A stretch of 34,280 bases of DNA from Welwitschia mirabilis (GCA_051453625.1 JBOZIK010000001.1:157768570-157802849), one strand, 5' to 3'; shown: positions 10,105 to 21,579, numbered from the stretch's first letter. The notes: generated by a model not told the origin, from the sequence alone. Program-made: numbers and translations.

Positions 10105-10205
10105 AATTAAAGACCTTAAAGTCCATTATAATACTATAAGATCATATCTTCAACAGATAAGAAAACATAGATTAGATTAATATTATTCATTATCAAAATA
10201 AAAAT
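10105..10205 (+). repeat. Block shared with the 3' region of copia B
   Basis: The segment resembles 22,232-22,340: both contain ATTAAAGAC, then AGTCCATTATA / AATCCATTATA, and later a run like TCAAAATAAAAAT / TTAAAATAAAAAT followed by a CACA/GACATA stretch. In copia B it lies just before or at the start of the 3' LTR, so this copy probably marks the 3' end of copia A or of a sibling element. Confidence 0.5.
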
Positions 10206-11111
10206 AGTCACATAGATCATTACTTAATTCCTTCATATTTATTAATGAAGCTTGAAGTTTTAAAGGAATAAGCTATTATAACTATAATTTTATAGCTTTT
10301 TAAAAAGTATAATGCTATACTTAGAGGTGTTTTTATACTTTTAAGATAACAAGAACCTTAGATACTTAATGATCTTAAAACAATGCATTATGATATAGTT
10401 TGAGGCTCTTCATGATGATCGTGATCAGGAGGTTAAGACTAAGGGCAAAAATGTGGAGCATGAAGGGACTACTTCAATCTATCAGCTCTATAGATAATTC
10501 ATAGTTTCATTTCCATGACCATATCTCATCCACTTACTAATGTGATGATTTTGATTCATTCAAACATTGGCTATATGAGATAGAATGATATAAAAGCCTT
10601 TTAAGACACTAGTACCTTGTAAATTTTCATTCTAGGAGCTATAACTTATAAATTCCTAGTTTTTTTTTGGTAAATTTTATTTTTACTATGTAATATAAGT
10701 TATAAAAGATAAAATTAAAAGAATTTATTCTTTGGAACTTAAGATAGTTATTCTTTAAAACTATTTATGGTGCTACAATTTTAATTCCATAAGTAAAACG
10801 GTGCTATAGTATCATGTGATAGTTTTATCTAGTCAAGCATGAACCACATGCAAAAATTTAATTCTTATAGTAACTCCTTATCAAGAAACTGATTTAATTG
10901 TACCTATAAAAACCCCCTCAATGTTTAAACTTATATTATAATATTACCATACTTAATTTATGTCATTTTAATTCTCATAAGTTGAATTCAAGCCTTTGTC
11001 AATCATTGGAAGAAGATTTTCTATTGCTTTTCTCTCTTATTTTTTGTTTCCACGTTGATCTTTTTTCTACATTAGTTTTGGAGCCCTTTTACATTATTCA
11101 CTCTCATTGAT
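10206..11111. other. Unclassified, possibly LTR-derived DNA with a TATA-like motif
   Basis: No coding frame is recognisable. At 10,904-10,912 CTATAAAAA followed by CCCCTC resembles a plant LTR-type TATA region, so part of 10,640-11,111 may be an old LTR. I found no partner copy in the window. Confidence 0.3.
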
Positions 11112-12470
11112 TGTAGCTTAATATTGATCTAGATTTAAAACTAAGTTAGAAATTAGTTATCATTCTCCCATAGGGATAATTAAGGTTAACTAAATAAAAA
11201 TTACACTAACTCTTACTAACTTACAAGTTATTTAAAAAAATAAAAAATAAAAGGCAAAAGGAAGAGGGGGTTGAGATTTTGATTCTAAAACTTCCTTGGA
11301 AAAGTGGAAAGCAAGCAAGCTTTATGTCACCTAAGTCATGCTCCTATAAGTTCTTACTTGACCATATGCAGCACTACCTTGAAATAGAAACTCAAATTAT
11401 TAGATGTAAAGGCTTGATTTATGGTGCCATAATATCATTTACCATTTGAGTGTTGGTGAACTTAATTATCATTGATCTTTGTATTCTTATAACAAAAACA
11501 AAAAGCATGAACTTATAGTACACAAGATCTATGAAACTACAAAGATTATAAATCAATTAACAAAATACATTTACTTGATTAACCAAAGTAAATTTGATAG
11601 TTACATTGTCCCTTAAGTATTTCTACCATGAAATTGAATTTAAAACTAAAAAGGAAATTAATCTAAATTATTGAATTAATAAAATGTACATAACATTAAA
11701 GATGAATGAAAAGGATTCCTCAAGCTATTTAAAACAAGCTCATTCCTCAAAGAAGTACTTGGAAGGCCATTACGCCTTAACATTCCAAAGGTTTCGTGCT
11801 TTCACCAAATGAAGGATGAATATAGTGAAGGGCTCAAGGCCCTTTTATAAATGAGCATGGAGATAGGGAGTAGCTATAAGCTCTTGGCTTGTAGTGTTAG
11901 ATGGATAGTTACATAATCATAACATTGGATAAGATGGTTTGTCATTTCTTCCATTTAGTAGAGATTCTTATGATAATACCAACACTTCATTCCTAGATGC
12001 TATAGCTACTACCAACCATTGTCATTGTCATGTGTTTCCACTATCATCCTACTTAGCCTTAACAAATGTCATCACTATGAGTCCTTGTCATCACTACTAT
12101 GTGTTATCAAAAATGAAGAATAACTAAAAAATAAAATCTAATTAAGCCCATAGCTTCATTCCATTAAATTTTGCATGACATTTTAGAAATGTGAAAATGA
12201 AATAGATCTATCCTAAAAGACTGATAGTGGTAGTAGTCTTAGCTAATAGCACCAGCACTTGAGCTTAATTAATCATCAGCTTTTAGCGTATCCTTCAAAA
12301 CACATTAAATATCTTAAAAACATCATGAAAAAGTGACAATTCAATAATAATTAATATCGAAAATTAATAGAAGACATGTTTTGTAATGAAATTAATTATA
12401 TTAATATCTTCAGTTAAGATAAATTGGTCATTTAACTTGATCATAATAATAATTTATACATCTTAATGCA
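11112..12470 (-). repeat. 3' LTR of the gypsy element
   Basis: This aligns along its length with 15,991-17,321. Shared landmarks include TTGTAGCTT at the left end, GATTTAAAACTAAGTTAGAA, GTGGAAAG(C/T)AAGCAAG, GGCCATTACGCCTTAA, GGGCTCAAGGCCCTTTTATA and ATTCCTAGATGCTA. The + strand boundaries TG (11,112) and CA (12,470) give legal LTR ends. The plus-strand reading at 11,939-12,127 is a chance frame inside the LTR. Confidence 0.8.
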
Positions 12471-13830
12471 TCCCTAATTAGACTTTTGATAGTGCCTTAG
12501 CAAAAGTTGATAATCACATGGTTAAACATGGAAAAATTGTTTAAATCAAAGTGCTCAAGTATAAAATTGATATAAATTTTAAAACTTTATGACTAATTTT
12601 AAGAAATTAAGGAATTAAAATGAAAAATTTAACAAAAGTGGATTTCATATCCTCTAATCAAAATTGAAATTTACCCTTAAATTTTATAATAGAAAGTGTT
12701 TAATGCATTTGAGAACATGCTTTTGAAAGATGTTAATGAGTCTTTTTATGTAGAGAAATGCAACTCAAGATATGAAAGGGAAAAACTAACTAATGCAAAA
12801 TGATTTTTTTATTTCTTTCTAAAATTTTAAGGGAAAAAACTCAAACCTTAAAAAGTTTATTTTTATGAGGCTAGATGAAGTGGAATGAATGATGGAGATG
12901 GATAATAAACATGTGACAATAAAGTTAATCATTAAATGATGAATAAATGAGTGAACTTATCTAAGCTAATGGCCTTTATTATATTTTTGTATTTTGAATA
13001 AACCTTGATATCAAATAAGTATAGTTTAGACAAGTAACATATACAAATTTAAAAAATTATAGCAAATCCTATGTATGCAAGTTAAAAGACAACAAAACAT
13101 TAAAGGCCTACAATTTCCACCTTTTTATTCCTTTATTTTTCATACCTACCATCATATCTATCCTTAGTTTAAGAGTTTAAATCACATTAAGCATCTAGTA
13201 TTATGAGATCTTTCTCCAATATAATAAATCATGTTGATGTTTAAAGGAGTTAGTGCTACATTACCAGCAAGCGTCTATAGCCTCAAAGAAGTTGAACATG
13301 TTATAAAATAGATTAATGGATCTACATTGCTAGTAAGCATTCATAGCTTGATGTAGTTAACAAAACCTAATTAAGTGATTAAATTTATGTGCATTTGGAG
13401 TAGAGATACATTATTTTCTTTTTTTTATCTTCTTATATTCATTTTTTATGCACATTACATAGGTTATTATCTCATGATCCTAGTCAAGACAAATCTTGTT
13501 CCCATTAAAAGCTTTAAACTTAAGGAGCATTTATGAAGATAGATTCCACCTATTCAACTACTTTAAGTGAATGGAATATTAACCATCACATTCAAAATAA
13601 GCATGAATCTCCCTTACAAACCTGTAAGTAAACTTAGTTACAACCATAACTTAGGTCATACAAGATCATTTATTATTGATTTTTGTTTAAGTGCCATTAA
13701 CCTGGGTCTATAAGTCTCACAAATTCATAGATAAATTTCTAAGATGGATGGTTTATGGATTTAGTGAGTTTGTTATGAAATGGAATAAATAAATGAAGGG
13801 ACTTAAGGGGTTAATATTGAAAATTCACAA
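12471..13830. other. Gypsy interior, 3' part; no domain recognised
   Basis: This is A+T-rich and frame-broken on both strands. In a complete element it would hold RNase H, integrase and the polypurine tract. The minus strand just before the 3' LTR reads TTAGGGA, a weak polypurine-tract candidate. Confidence 0.3.
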
Positions 13831-13930
13831 TTAAAATATTTTAAGCTGATGATTATAGAAATGTAAGTGCTTACGATGTTTTACTCCAGAAAAACCATCA
13901 AGAATGCATGTTTTTGAATCTTTTATTTGT
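13831..13930 (-). pseudogene. Gypsy reverse transcriptase fragment (tentative)
   Basis: Within a 75-codon minus-strand frame (14,058-13,831), the reading TCILDGFSG resembles the Athila/Tat RT motif 'YCFLDGYSGYNQI'; chromoviruses have 'DLRSGYHQI' here. The residues after it do not continue convincingly, and no YMDD box was found nearby, so this rests on one nine-residue match. The N-terminal half of the frame looks like chance hydrophobic sequence. Confidence 0.3.
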
Positions 13931-14659
13931 TTAAAAGAAAATGAAACATAAAATAAAAATCTATCGTAAAATAAAAATATACCTAAAAGGTAAAAATTCT
14001 GTAAAGTAATATGTGCATGAAGGCTCAAGAGTGTAAAAACAATCATTGAATAACTCAAAACCTTATGAAGTGTTTTGGATTGGGAGAGAATCCATGTATA
14101 TTTCTATGAAAAAATTTATGAAATTTAAAAGAACATTAGCATAAGTAGAGACGTTTATATGTTTAAAATTAGTAGTATTTCATCCTTTAACTTGTTTATG
14201 CTTAGTTAATAACTTTTTTAATACCTCGTATTAGGAAGATAAAAATGAATTGAAAGAGTCATAATCTTTGAAATTTAGTTCTAATTTCTCAGAAGTTTTG
14301 TCTTCTTTGTTAAGACTTTAATCTTACTTAATAAGTAAAGGTAAAGATGCAATGGTTGATTCATTGAGTTTTTGGTAAGGAGGTGAGGATAGATTATGTA
14401 TAGGCTCTTTTGTAATGTTTTATTCCATGTTATAATCACTAGTGGATTCCTCACATGTAATTGCTTAAGTGACATTGGTTGTAATTCAATGTTTTATTTG
14501 TTGATGTGACTTAATGTTTCAACTATTTTTGTGTAAATAACTTAGGTATATCCTTCCTCACATGGTTGATCATCTTTTAATTCATCCTCTAATGTGTTTA
14601 ATCCTATTTCAAAGTATATATTTCTCATGCATAATTGATCTTTGATTAATACCTTTTTA

Positions 14660-15297
14660 AACTCAAAATCCTCATGGATTTCCTCATTTATTTCTTCCTC
14701 ATTCATAATGGATGTGGCTTGAGTATTTTTTATTTTACTTTAAACATTTTAAAATATCTTAGATTGAAAAATTAGAGGAATTTCTTCTTTTTGTTGGTTG
14801 AGGATTTCTATGATTAGAGCATTAGTTTGGGCTATTTATTGGAGGGTTTGTATTTCAGCTTGAAAACTCGACTCAAGATTACCTAGGAAAGAGAAGTGTT
14901 ATTTGAAAATTCTCTTATGAGCATTATTAATTTGGTCTTAAGTCTTCATAAATCTTCTAACTAACTCCTCAAAGGGGATGGATGAATTTAGTTGTTGCAT
15001 GAACGAAAATGATTGATAGGAATTAAATGGTGAAGGATAAGAGTCATGAGATGTAATAAAGGATGTGATTAAATGAATATTAAGAGAAGGGTAAAGGAAA
15101 AGGTATATGGTGATTAGGTAGATGGAATCCCTTAAAGTTTTCTTAGGTTGAATGTAAACACCTACAATTTTAGGTTGAATGTAGTTTGAAGTGTTGAGGA
15201 TTATTGCAATTTCCATGAGTAAAGTAAGGTACGATAGGTGGATTATGCACCCAACTGATTTTAGAAAATAATGTATGAAATTAATTATAAGGTTCAC
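14660..15297 (-). pseudogene. Gypsy gag-like remnant
   Basis: A 119-codon minus-strand frame (15,297-14,938) ends SSIPFEELVRRFMKT. Beyond its stop the same strand continues with NLESSFQAEIQTLQ and, near 14,700, IMNEEEINEEI. Athila/Tat gag proteins have a C-terminal segment in which '(L/F)E.L...FM..T...' is followed by 'NLE.QIGQLA', and this reading resembles that arrangement. The proline- and asparagine-rich part just before it (around 15,000-15,150) would fit the linker after the zinc knuckle, but no knuckle is readable. The remnant lies about 660 bp from the PBS. Assignment is tentative. Confidence 0.35.
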
Positions 15298-15754
15298 ATT
15301 TTCTACTTTTTTAAGTTTTCAAAGGGAGACCCATTAATTAAAATGTTTTATTAAGATGAGAAGAGGATTTTTGTAAAGTTTGAAAGTATTCTATATAAAA
15401 TGGTCAGTAGGGATGGTCAAGGAATGTGGCAGTGCCAATCAATATGAAAATTAGGGTTCTAGTAAAAACACAATGTTTTGCAATTATTTCATAAATTAAT
15501 TGATGTTATAAAGTCATAGAAAAACTAAAGGATAAATAAAAATAAGAATCTATACAGATCTATGCTTAACAAAAATTAATTAAAAATTTTTAGATTTTTA
15601 TCATTTTTAGCAACGAGCTCACATAAAAAATAAGAATTAAAATGCAAAAAAAAAAAATTAAAAGCACATAAAGTTAATTAAAATTTTTATGTTTTCTAGT
15701 TTCGTCCTTAGATTTCTTACAATAAAATGTTAGACCTACATTGAAACAAGTTAG

Positions 15755-15885
15755 AACAAAGTAAAATGAATTAGTTTGAATATCACTAGAATGATTAGTA
15801 CCAATCACTAGAAAGTACATCAAAGAAAGGGAAAATAAACTAGTTCAAGTATCACTGGAAAGGATCAGTACCTATTACTAGAAAA
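15755..15885 (-). repeat. Duplicated roughly 65-bp unit in the gypsy leader
   Basis: 15,755-15,818 and 15,822-15,885 are similar: each holds a TATCACT(A/G)GAA motif, then GAT(T/C)AGTACC, then a CACTAGAAA / TACTAGAAA ending. It lies downstream of the PBS in the untranslated leader. Confidence 0.6.
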
Positions 15886-15961
15886 CAAAAAAAAAAACAT
15901 TCTAACCAAAAACCTACAAGAAAGAAAAGTTGTGCTCTTTCTCAGTAGCTACCTTATCATT

Positions 15962-15980
15962 ATCCCTGATACTAGCATCA
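15962..15980 (-). promoter_or_regulatory. Primer binding site, tRNA-Asp type, deaminated
   Basis: The minus strand reads TGATGCTAGTATCAGGGAT, ten bases inside the 5' LTR. Compared with TGGCGCCGTTGCCGGGGAT, the complement of the plant tRNA-Asp(GUC) 3' end used by Athila/Tat, 11 of 19 bases match, and seven of the eight differences are C-to-T or G-to-A. That is the expected decay of a methylated CG/CHG-rich site. Confidence 0.65.
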
Positions 15981-15990
15981 AAAATCTAAT

Positions 15991-17321
15991 TGTAGCTTTA
16001 TAGTGATCCAGATTTAAAACTAAGTTAGAAACTTAGTTATTATTCTTTCACAAGGATAATTCAGGTTAACTAAATAAAAATTTCCCTAGTTATTACTAAC
16101 TTTTAAGTTGTAAGAAAAGGAAAAAATAAAAGAAAAAGGAAGAGGAAGTTGAGATTTTTATTTTAAAAGTTCACTAGGAAAGTGGAAAGTAAGCAAGTTT
16201 CAAGTCACTTGATTCATCCTCCTATAAGTCCTTACTAAACCATATATAGTACTATCCTAAAATAGAAACTAAAATCATCAAATGCAAAGGCCTGAGTCAT
16301 AATGACATAATTTCATTTACCATTTAAGTGTTAATGAACTCAATTGTCGTTGATCCTTCATAGCCTTGTAATAAGAATAGGAAGTATAAACTTATAGTAT
16401 ACAATATCTATGAAACTATTAAGAGTATGAATAAATTAACAAAACAAATTCACTCAAATGAACAAAGTAATTTAATAGTTACATTATCTATTAAGTATTC
16501 CTAGTACAAAATTGAATTTAAAAGTAACAATCAAAAGGAAATAGCTCTAGATTATTGAATCAAAAAAAATGTACATTACATCAAAGATGAAGGAATAAAA
16601 AGGTCTTTTCAAACTTCTTAAAATAAGCTTATTCCCTAAGAAAGTACTCAAAAGGCCATTACGCCTTAATTTTCTAGATATTTCATGCTTTCACCAAATG
16701 AAGGATGAATACAATAGAGGGCTCAAGGCCCTTTTATAGATGAGCAAGTGGGTAGGAAGTGGTTAAAATCTCTTAGCTTGTGTAATTAGGTGGATGGTTA
16801 TGTAACCATAACATTAGATAAGATGGCTAGTAATTTCTTCTATTTGGTAGAGATTCTTATGATGACACCACCACTTGATTCCTAGATGCTACACCTACTA
16901 CTAACCATTGTCATTATCATGTGTCTCCACTGTCATCCTACTTAGCCTTATCAAATGTCATCATTGTGAGTCCTTGTCATCATCACTGTTTCTCATCAAG
17001 AATAGTGAATAATTAAAATTTTTCATGACATTTTAGGAGCATAAAAATGAAAGAGATGTATCCTAGAAGACTAGTGGTGCTAATAAACCTAACTAACGGC
17101 ACTGGTGTTTTAGCTTGATTGATCATCAACTTTTAGCATATCCTTTAATATTCATTAAATATCCTAAAAATGTTATAAAAAAAGTAATAAATCCATAATT
17201 AATATTAAAAATCAATATAAGACATGTTTTAAGATAAAATCAATTATGTTAATGTCTTCCATTAGGATAAATTGGTTATTTAACTTGGTTGTATAATCAA
17301 TTCTTACATTTTAATAATACA
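15991..17321 (-). repeat. 5' LTR of the gypsy element
   Basis: Partner of 11,112-12,470, with similarity of roughly 80% in the stretches compared by eye. On the minus strand it begins TGTATTATT and ends GCTACA, immediately followed by a short spacer and the PBS. The palindromic GGGCTCAAGGCCC core with CTTTTATA (about 16,719-16,738) is kept in both copies. Confidence 0.8.
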
Positions 17322-19355
17322 TACCATTTTTATCCTTTTATGTCTTATTACATCCAATTTTTCATCATCTTTTATTTCAATTTAATCCATCTAGAGGACA
17401 TTGCAAGGGTGATGAAGTACATGTGGACAAGAAATGTAGGAGGAGGAGAAGGAAGTAGACCTTGTAATCATTTGGATTAAATTCTAATGAAAAGAGCTAT
17501 GATTTCATCTAAGACTAATAAGTGTTCTTTTAACTTACATTTCTGTGCTTCTACTTACTTGATTTCTACATTACCATCATGTTTTCCTTTTAACTTAATT
17601 AGATTTCTTATAGCATATTACATAGTTATTGATAATTATATTGTTATGAATTAATTACCTATCATATCATACTTGACATAGTTGGTCACTTTATGTAAAG
17701 GAAATAATGTGTTTTATTCCTTTTCATATTTCTTTTCTCCATTCTTCTCATTCTGTTAGTACATTTTTTCATAATTCCACCTTTTTTCCTAAACAATGTT
17801 GATGTATTTGTATTTATTTTCTTTCCAATAGTAGTATTTTAGTTTGTAAATTTATTATATACTTATTTATGAAATTAAAATTATTTATTTTTTCATTTAT
17901 TATTTCCTCTTCTTTTCTCCTCTTTTCAAGATCTAAGTAGACTAGTAAACTTCAGTCCTTATTTTAATCATAACTCTTTTTCTACAACTTTAATGATTTT
18001 GAATTTTATTTGTAGATTCCTTACATAATTTATGAACTTTTATTCTAAGTAAGGAATAATCCAAATTTGACATCTAAAAGTGCTTTTTTAGCCATTTACA
18101 ATCAAAATTATAGTTTAAACTTTTGTTTCAATTATGAAATCTTAATTTTCTTTTTTTTCTCACAATGAATTTATTTAAAATTATTAATGTATTTTTAAAA
18201 AATTAAAATCCTAAATTGTATTTTTAATTAATTTTATAATATGTAATTCAATTTTTCTTAATTTTTCTAGTTTTCTTAATATTCTTAGTCAACATAGGGT
18301 TGACTATAATTTTTGTAGTTTTGGTCTACTTTATCAATTTCTATCAATTTAAATTTATTCTATTTTATATTGGATCTTTAATTCTAAAAACTTATTTTAG
18401 AACATATTTTGAGTATTTTTAAGGTTTTAAGAATTTCTAAGTTCATTTTTTTGAATTTCCTCTTCCCCTCCCTCCTTCTCTTAATTTTATCTCTTCCTTT
18501 TGGTTAAAATAGGTTTAAATTTGCTAAGTATTACTCTAATTTAATAAACATTCATCTACTGGTTTTTATTAATTACTTGTTGATTTGGAACCTAATTTAG
18601 ATGTTTCATTACTTTTATAACTCATTTCATGATTAAGTCAAATGTATCAAAATTTATTGAAAATCTTGTTTAAGTTAAATAGTTTGCTATGTTGATTTCA
18701 AGAATATTATTTTCCAAGTGTTATTTTTAATTCTAAGTTGTACATTTTTTATACAATGGAATGATATGCATTAGTTCTCATATATGTCTATATTATATGA
18801 TTTTCAAAAAAGAACATTTCAACAAAAATAATTTTTATATAAAAACGACTTTAATAGATTTGACTACTTAAACTCTCTTAGTTTTTTATTTGAGTTATAA
18901 ATGATCTTTATAATCATAGTGAATTATTATAAAAGATTATATATTTCTATTTTATTGTATTTTTCTTTTCACATCTTGTGAAATTATGCTTTTAAACATA
19001 TAGCTTTTCATGATAATTATAAGTCATGTGTTTTACTAATTTGTATATGACTTAAGAGAAACAGTTGTATTATAATGTAAAGTGATAGTTTAATAAGATA
19101 ATATTAATATTTTCATATGAATTTATTTCAAGTGTCCAGTATCTTAATACTTGTATGCTTGCATTGTACATGTAATGTAATGTAGGAGATTTATTTGTGC
19201 TTTGATTTAACCTGTCTATACTTGATTTTATTTACCTATGTTGAATTTTTATGTTAAGTATACATTTATTTTTGTGAAGGCTTAAACCATGATACTCATC
19301 ATTTTAACAATTGAGTTTTTTGTTTGTTCATCTGTCTACGTTAAAGTCACCACTT
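17322..19355. other. Unclassified T-rich DNA between the gypsy element and copia B
   Basis: No gene is supported; the 63-codon plus-strand frame at 17,289-17,480 straddles the LTR edge and has no recognisable motif. A pyrimidine-rich tract lies at about 18,460-18,504 (purine-rich on the minus strand, so a possible decayed polypurine tract). A small inverted repeat, AGTCAAC...GTTGACT, lies at 18,287-18,305. Confidence 0.3.
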
Positions 19356-19571
19356 ATAATGGGCATTTGAATTTAATTAGATCATTTGTATAATCTTTTT
19401 GGAATGTTTCTTACATACTTTTAGAACATGTTCTTGTGGAGTTTTAAGTCATGCTTCTTATAATAGAGGCATTTTTACTTAAATAAAAATATTTTCAGTT
19501 AATATTAAATATTTGTATTCTCTTTTAGGTTTTTAATTAATTAACTTAATTGATATCATCTCTAACTATTA
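19355..19571 (+). repeat. Copia B 5' LTR (recognisable part)
   Basis: This aligns with 22,370-22,595: GGGCATTTGAAT / AGGCATTTAAAT, ATCATTTGT in both, CATGCTTCTTATAATAG / CATACTTCTTATAAAAG, GCATTTTTAC / ACCTTTTTAC, then TGATATCATCTCTAA / CGATATCATGTCTAA. The final bases read TTA, where the 3' copy has ACA, suggesting a mutated terminal CA. Confidence 0.65.
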
Positions 19572-19583
19572 TGTTATCGGAGG
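19572..19583 (+). promoter_or_regulatory. Copia B primer binding site (tRNA-iMet type)
   Basis: TGTTATCGGAGG directly follows the 5' LTR and matches the copia consensus TGGTATCAGAGC at 9 of 12 positions. Confidence 0.55.
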
Positions 19584-20005
19584 GATAGTTAGTATGATAT
19601 ACTATATTGACCATTAGAGAATCTTAAAAATGGAAAGAAACTTATGACTAAGAGAATTACATAAAATATTACCCTCTAAAAACATTTTAACAATATGCAA
19701 GAAAGACATTTTTTCATCCACTATCACATACTTCTAGATACATCATGCTTATATTATTTAATAATTTAGATTTTTTTAATTAATGTGTTATGCATTAATT
19801 TTTTTACAACATTTTAACAAGTTAGAATTACATGCTTAGAGGGCCTTTTTTATTAGGTATGAAATAAACACCAAGAGTTATAAAATCATGATTTCTTGCA
19901 ATATTGATTTTCTAGAATTATAATGGTAGCTCATCGTACTAAATAATGGATTAAGTACCCAAAAAGTAAAATGCATAAAAATGCCATTAGATGAATGTAA
20001 TACAA
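19584..20005. other. Copia B leader/gag region; nothing recognisable
   Basis: A+T-rich with no readable gag motif on the plus strand. Confidence 0.25.
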
Positions 20006-20016
20006 GGATTTTAATA

Positions 20017-20198
20017 GTTGGGTCCAAGATCAATTACCATAATCATAAGTATTTTACATATTGAACCTGAGATCCTAAGTTCAAATCTCTATGTTAATGA
20101 GGATGTGCAGTTTGAAAACATTACTAGGGCCTAACTGTCATTAGGCATTTAGGAGATACAAACCTACTAGTCATAATGATAAAAAAAAAAAAAAAAAA
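20017..20198 (+). mobile_element. tRNA-derived SINE with poly(A) tail
   Basis: A non-coding unit of about 180 bp ends in 18 consecutive A residues (20,181-20,198). It contains AGTTCAAATCT (20,078-20,088), matching the tRNA/Pol III box B GGTTCGANTCC, and GGTCCAAGATCAATTA (20,021-20,036) as a box A-like motif about 55 bp upstream. Flanks GGATTTTAATA (20,006-20,016) and GGTTTCAATA (20,199-20,208) look like a decayed target-site duplication. The box B position, tail and flanks fit a plant SINE mobilised by LINE machinery. I cannot name the family. Confidence 0.65.
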
Positions 20199-20208
20199 GG
20201 TTTCAATA

Positions 20209-21080
20209 TTTGGTGGAAGTGTCCTTTCAATGTAATGTCATAGAAGTAAATCTAAAAATGTGTACATTAATGGATCTATTAGTTATCTGATTGGTTATCT
20301 CAAGAGAAGAATATCATCAAGTATTAATATAACATCAATAAAGCTAATATCTTCTACAACAACAGCTATTTTAGTAGCCAACACATAGTGTAGTGTAGGA
20401 TATTACTTATAATACTAATTTTAACTTATATATTTGTGTTGAAGACATTATTGAGATGAATTATAATATCATAAGCATCCAAGCACATAATCTCATAAGT
20501 AATTAAATGTTTTTAGCACATTATCTTCTGAAGATAATTTTTCTAGATTAAGTAATGAATTTAACACTTACAATGGAAGTTCTTCCATTAAGTAAGAAGG
20601 AAAAATAAAGAGAATTCTACTAAGATTTATCTTATTTGAAATTCAAAGATAATTAATCTAAAAGAGAGGAAAGAAAATCCAAAATGGTAATAGTGCATGA
20701 ATTATAATCATTAATCAATAATGTCACATAAATATTAAATCAAATGGAACACTCAACAAGCCTAAAAAAGATTAATAGTAAACTCATTTACATAAAACCT
20801 AGGAATTCACACAAAATTGTTTACACATATAGCCAAGTGATATATCATTCATATGCTACTTTCTTTGGTAGTTGAGAGAATGAAAAATACATTAGCATCA
20901 AATAAAAATTGCATTATTAAATAAAGGTCTAATGGAGGAAATTTAGGTGGCTTAGAAATGAGGTTTTAAGTTCATAGGACTTAAGCATAAGATGTGTATT
21001 TAAATATTTGTATCTTTTGAAACAAATGTCATGTGCTTAGTACACTAAGAAAAAGAAAAGATTAGCAAAATTAGAATTTA
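20209..21080. other. Copia B interior; no domain assigned
   Basis: By position this should be gag, integrase or early RT sequence. Short frames occur, but none gives a convincing motif. Confidence 0.25.
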
Positions 21081-21089
21081 AAATATATG

Positions 21090-21500
21090 ACTACCAGGAT
21101 ATAGATGTAACTTTATTTATCAAACATTTAAAGGATTAATGAAATGTATCATTTGTATTTGTAAATGATATGTTGAGAATTAGGAATTATGAAGAAAGCA
21201 TTTGGGATGTAAAGAAAGATGTGGTTAATCATTTTAATATCACTAATCTTAGATGAATGAGATAGTTTCTAGAAGTGGAGGTACTTTAAAACAATGGAAG
21301 GATTTCATCATATTGAATGGAATATATTGATGATATGTCATGAAGAAAAATATTAAGTTAATTTTAGATGAAAACTTTCTAGATGTTGATGAAACTATTT
21401 ACAACAATTTATTTGGAAGTCGCATATATGTCATAAACACTAGATACAGCATATCATATGTAGCATACTATTAATAAGATACATGAAAAAACATAAGTAA
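21090..21500 (+). pseudogene. Copia B reverse transcriptase C-terminal remnant
   Basis: The plus strand reads DVTLFIKHLKD (about 21,106-21,138), then FVFVNDMLRIRNYEESI, matching the copia 'D.TLFIK......LLVYVDDMLI.GN.E..I' block. The catalytic YVDD is FVND here, with Asn for the first Asp. It continues with a decayed 'F.M.DLG....FLG.E' region (NHFNITNL near 21,220, FLEVEV near 21,270). At 21,416-21,460 SRIYVINTRYSISYV matches the post-RT 'GSL.Y...TRPDI.Y.V' signature. In-frame stops remain; inactive. Confidence 0.8.
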
Positions 21501-21579
21501 ATTTAGTACCACTTAGTGGTATAAGTTCTTAGATCTAATTACACAAAACCTTGGTTTATAATATAAGAATAAAGACAAG

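Larger units (their letters stand above)
11112..17321 (-). mobile_element. Decayed Ty3/gypsy element (Athila/Tat-like), 6.2 kb
   Basis: Two direct copies of about 1.3 kb flank a roughly 3.5-kb interior. Read on the minus strand, each copy begins TG and ends GCTACA, and ten bases inside the right-hand copy is a primer site matching the tRNA-Asp type used by Athila/Tat elements. The interior carries weak gag-like and RT-like traces on the minus strand. It is much shorter than complete Athila/Tat interiors and pol is mostly absent, so it is internally deleted, non-autonomous or decayed beyond recognition. Flanking 5-mers (TTGAT on the left, TACCA on the right) do not match, so no target-site duplication survives or the ends are off by a few bases. 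Confidence 0.75.

Noticed and set aside
17289-17480. 63-codon plus-strand frame with a Gly-rich tail
   Set aside because: It straddles the gypsy LTR edge and shows no motif or conserved start context.
20071-20090. Functional tRNA gene
   Set aside because: The box B-like motif lacks a foldable cloverleaf and is followed by a poly(A)-tailed body, so a SINE is the better explanation.
20270-20400. Reading resembling copia RNase H (SSTTTAILVA-like) in copia B
   Set aside because: It lies upstream of RT, out of order, and a better full RNase H match exists at 21,580-21,998.
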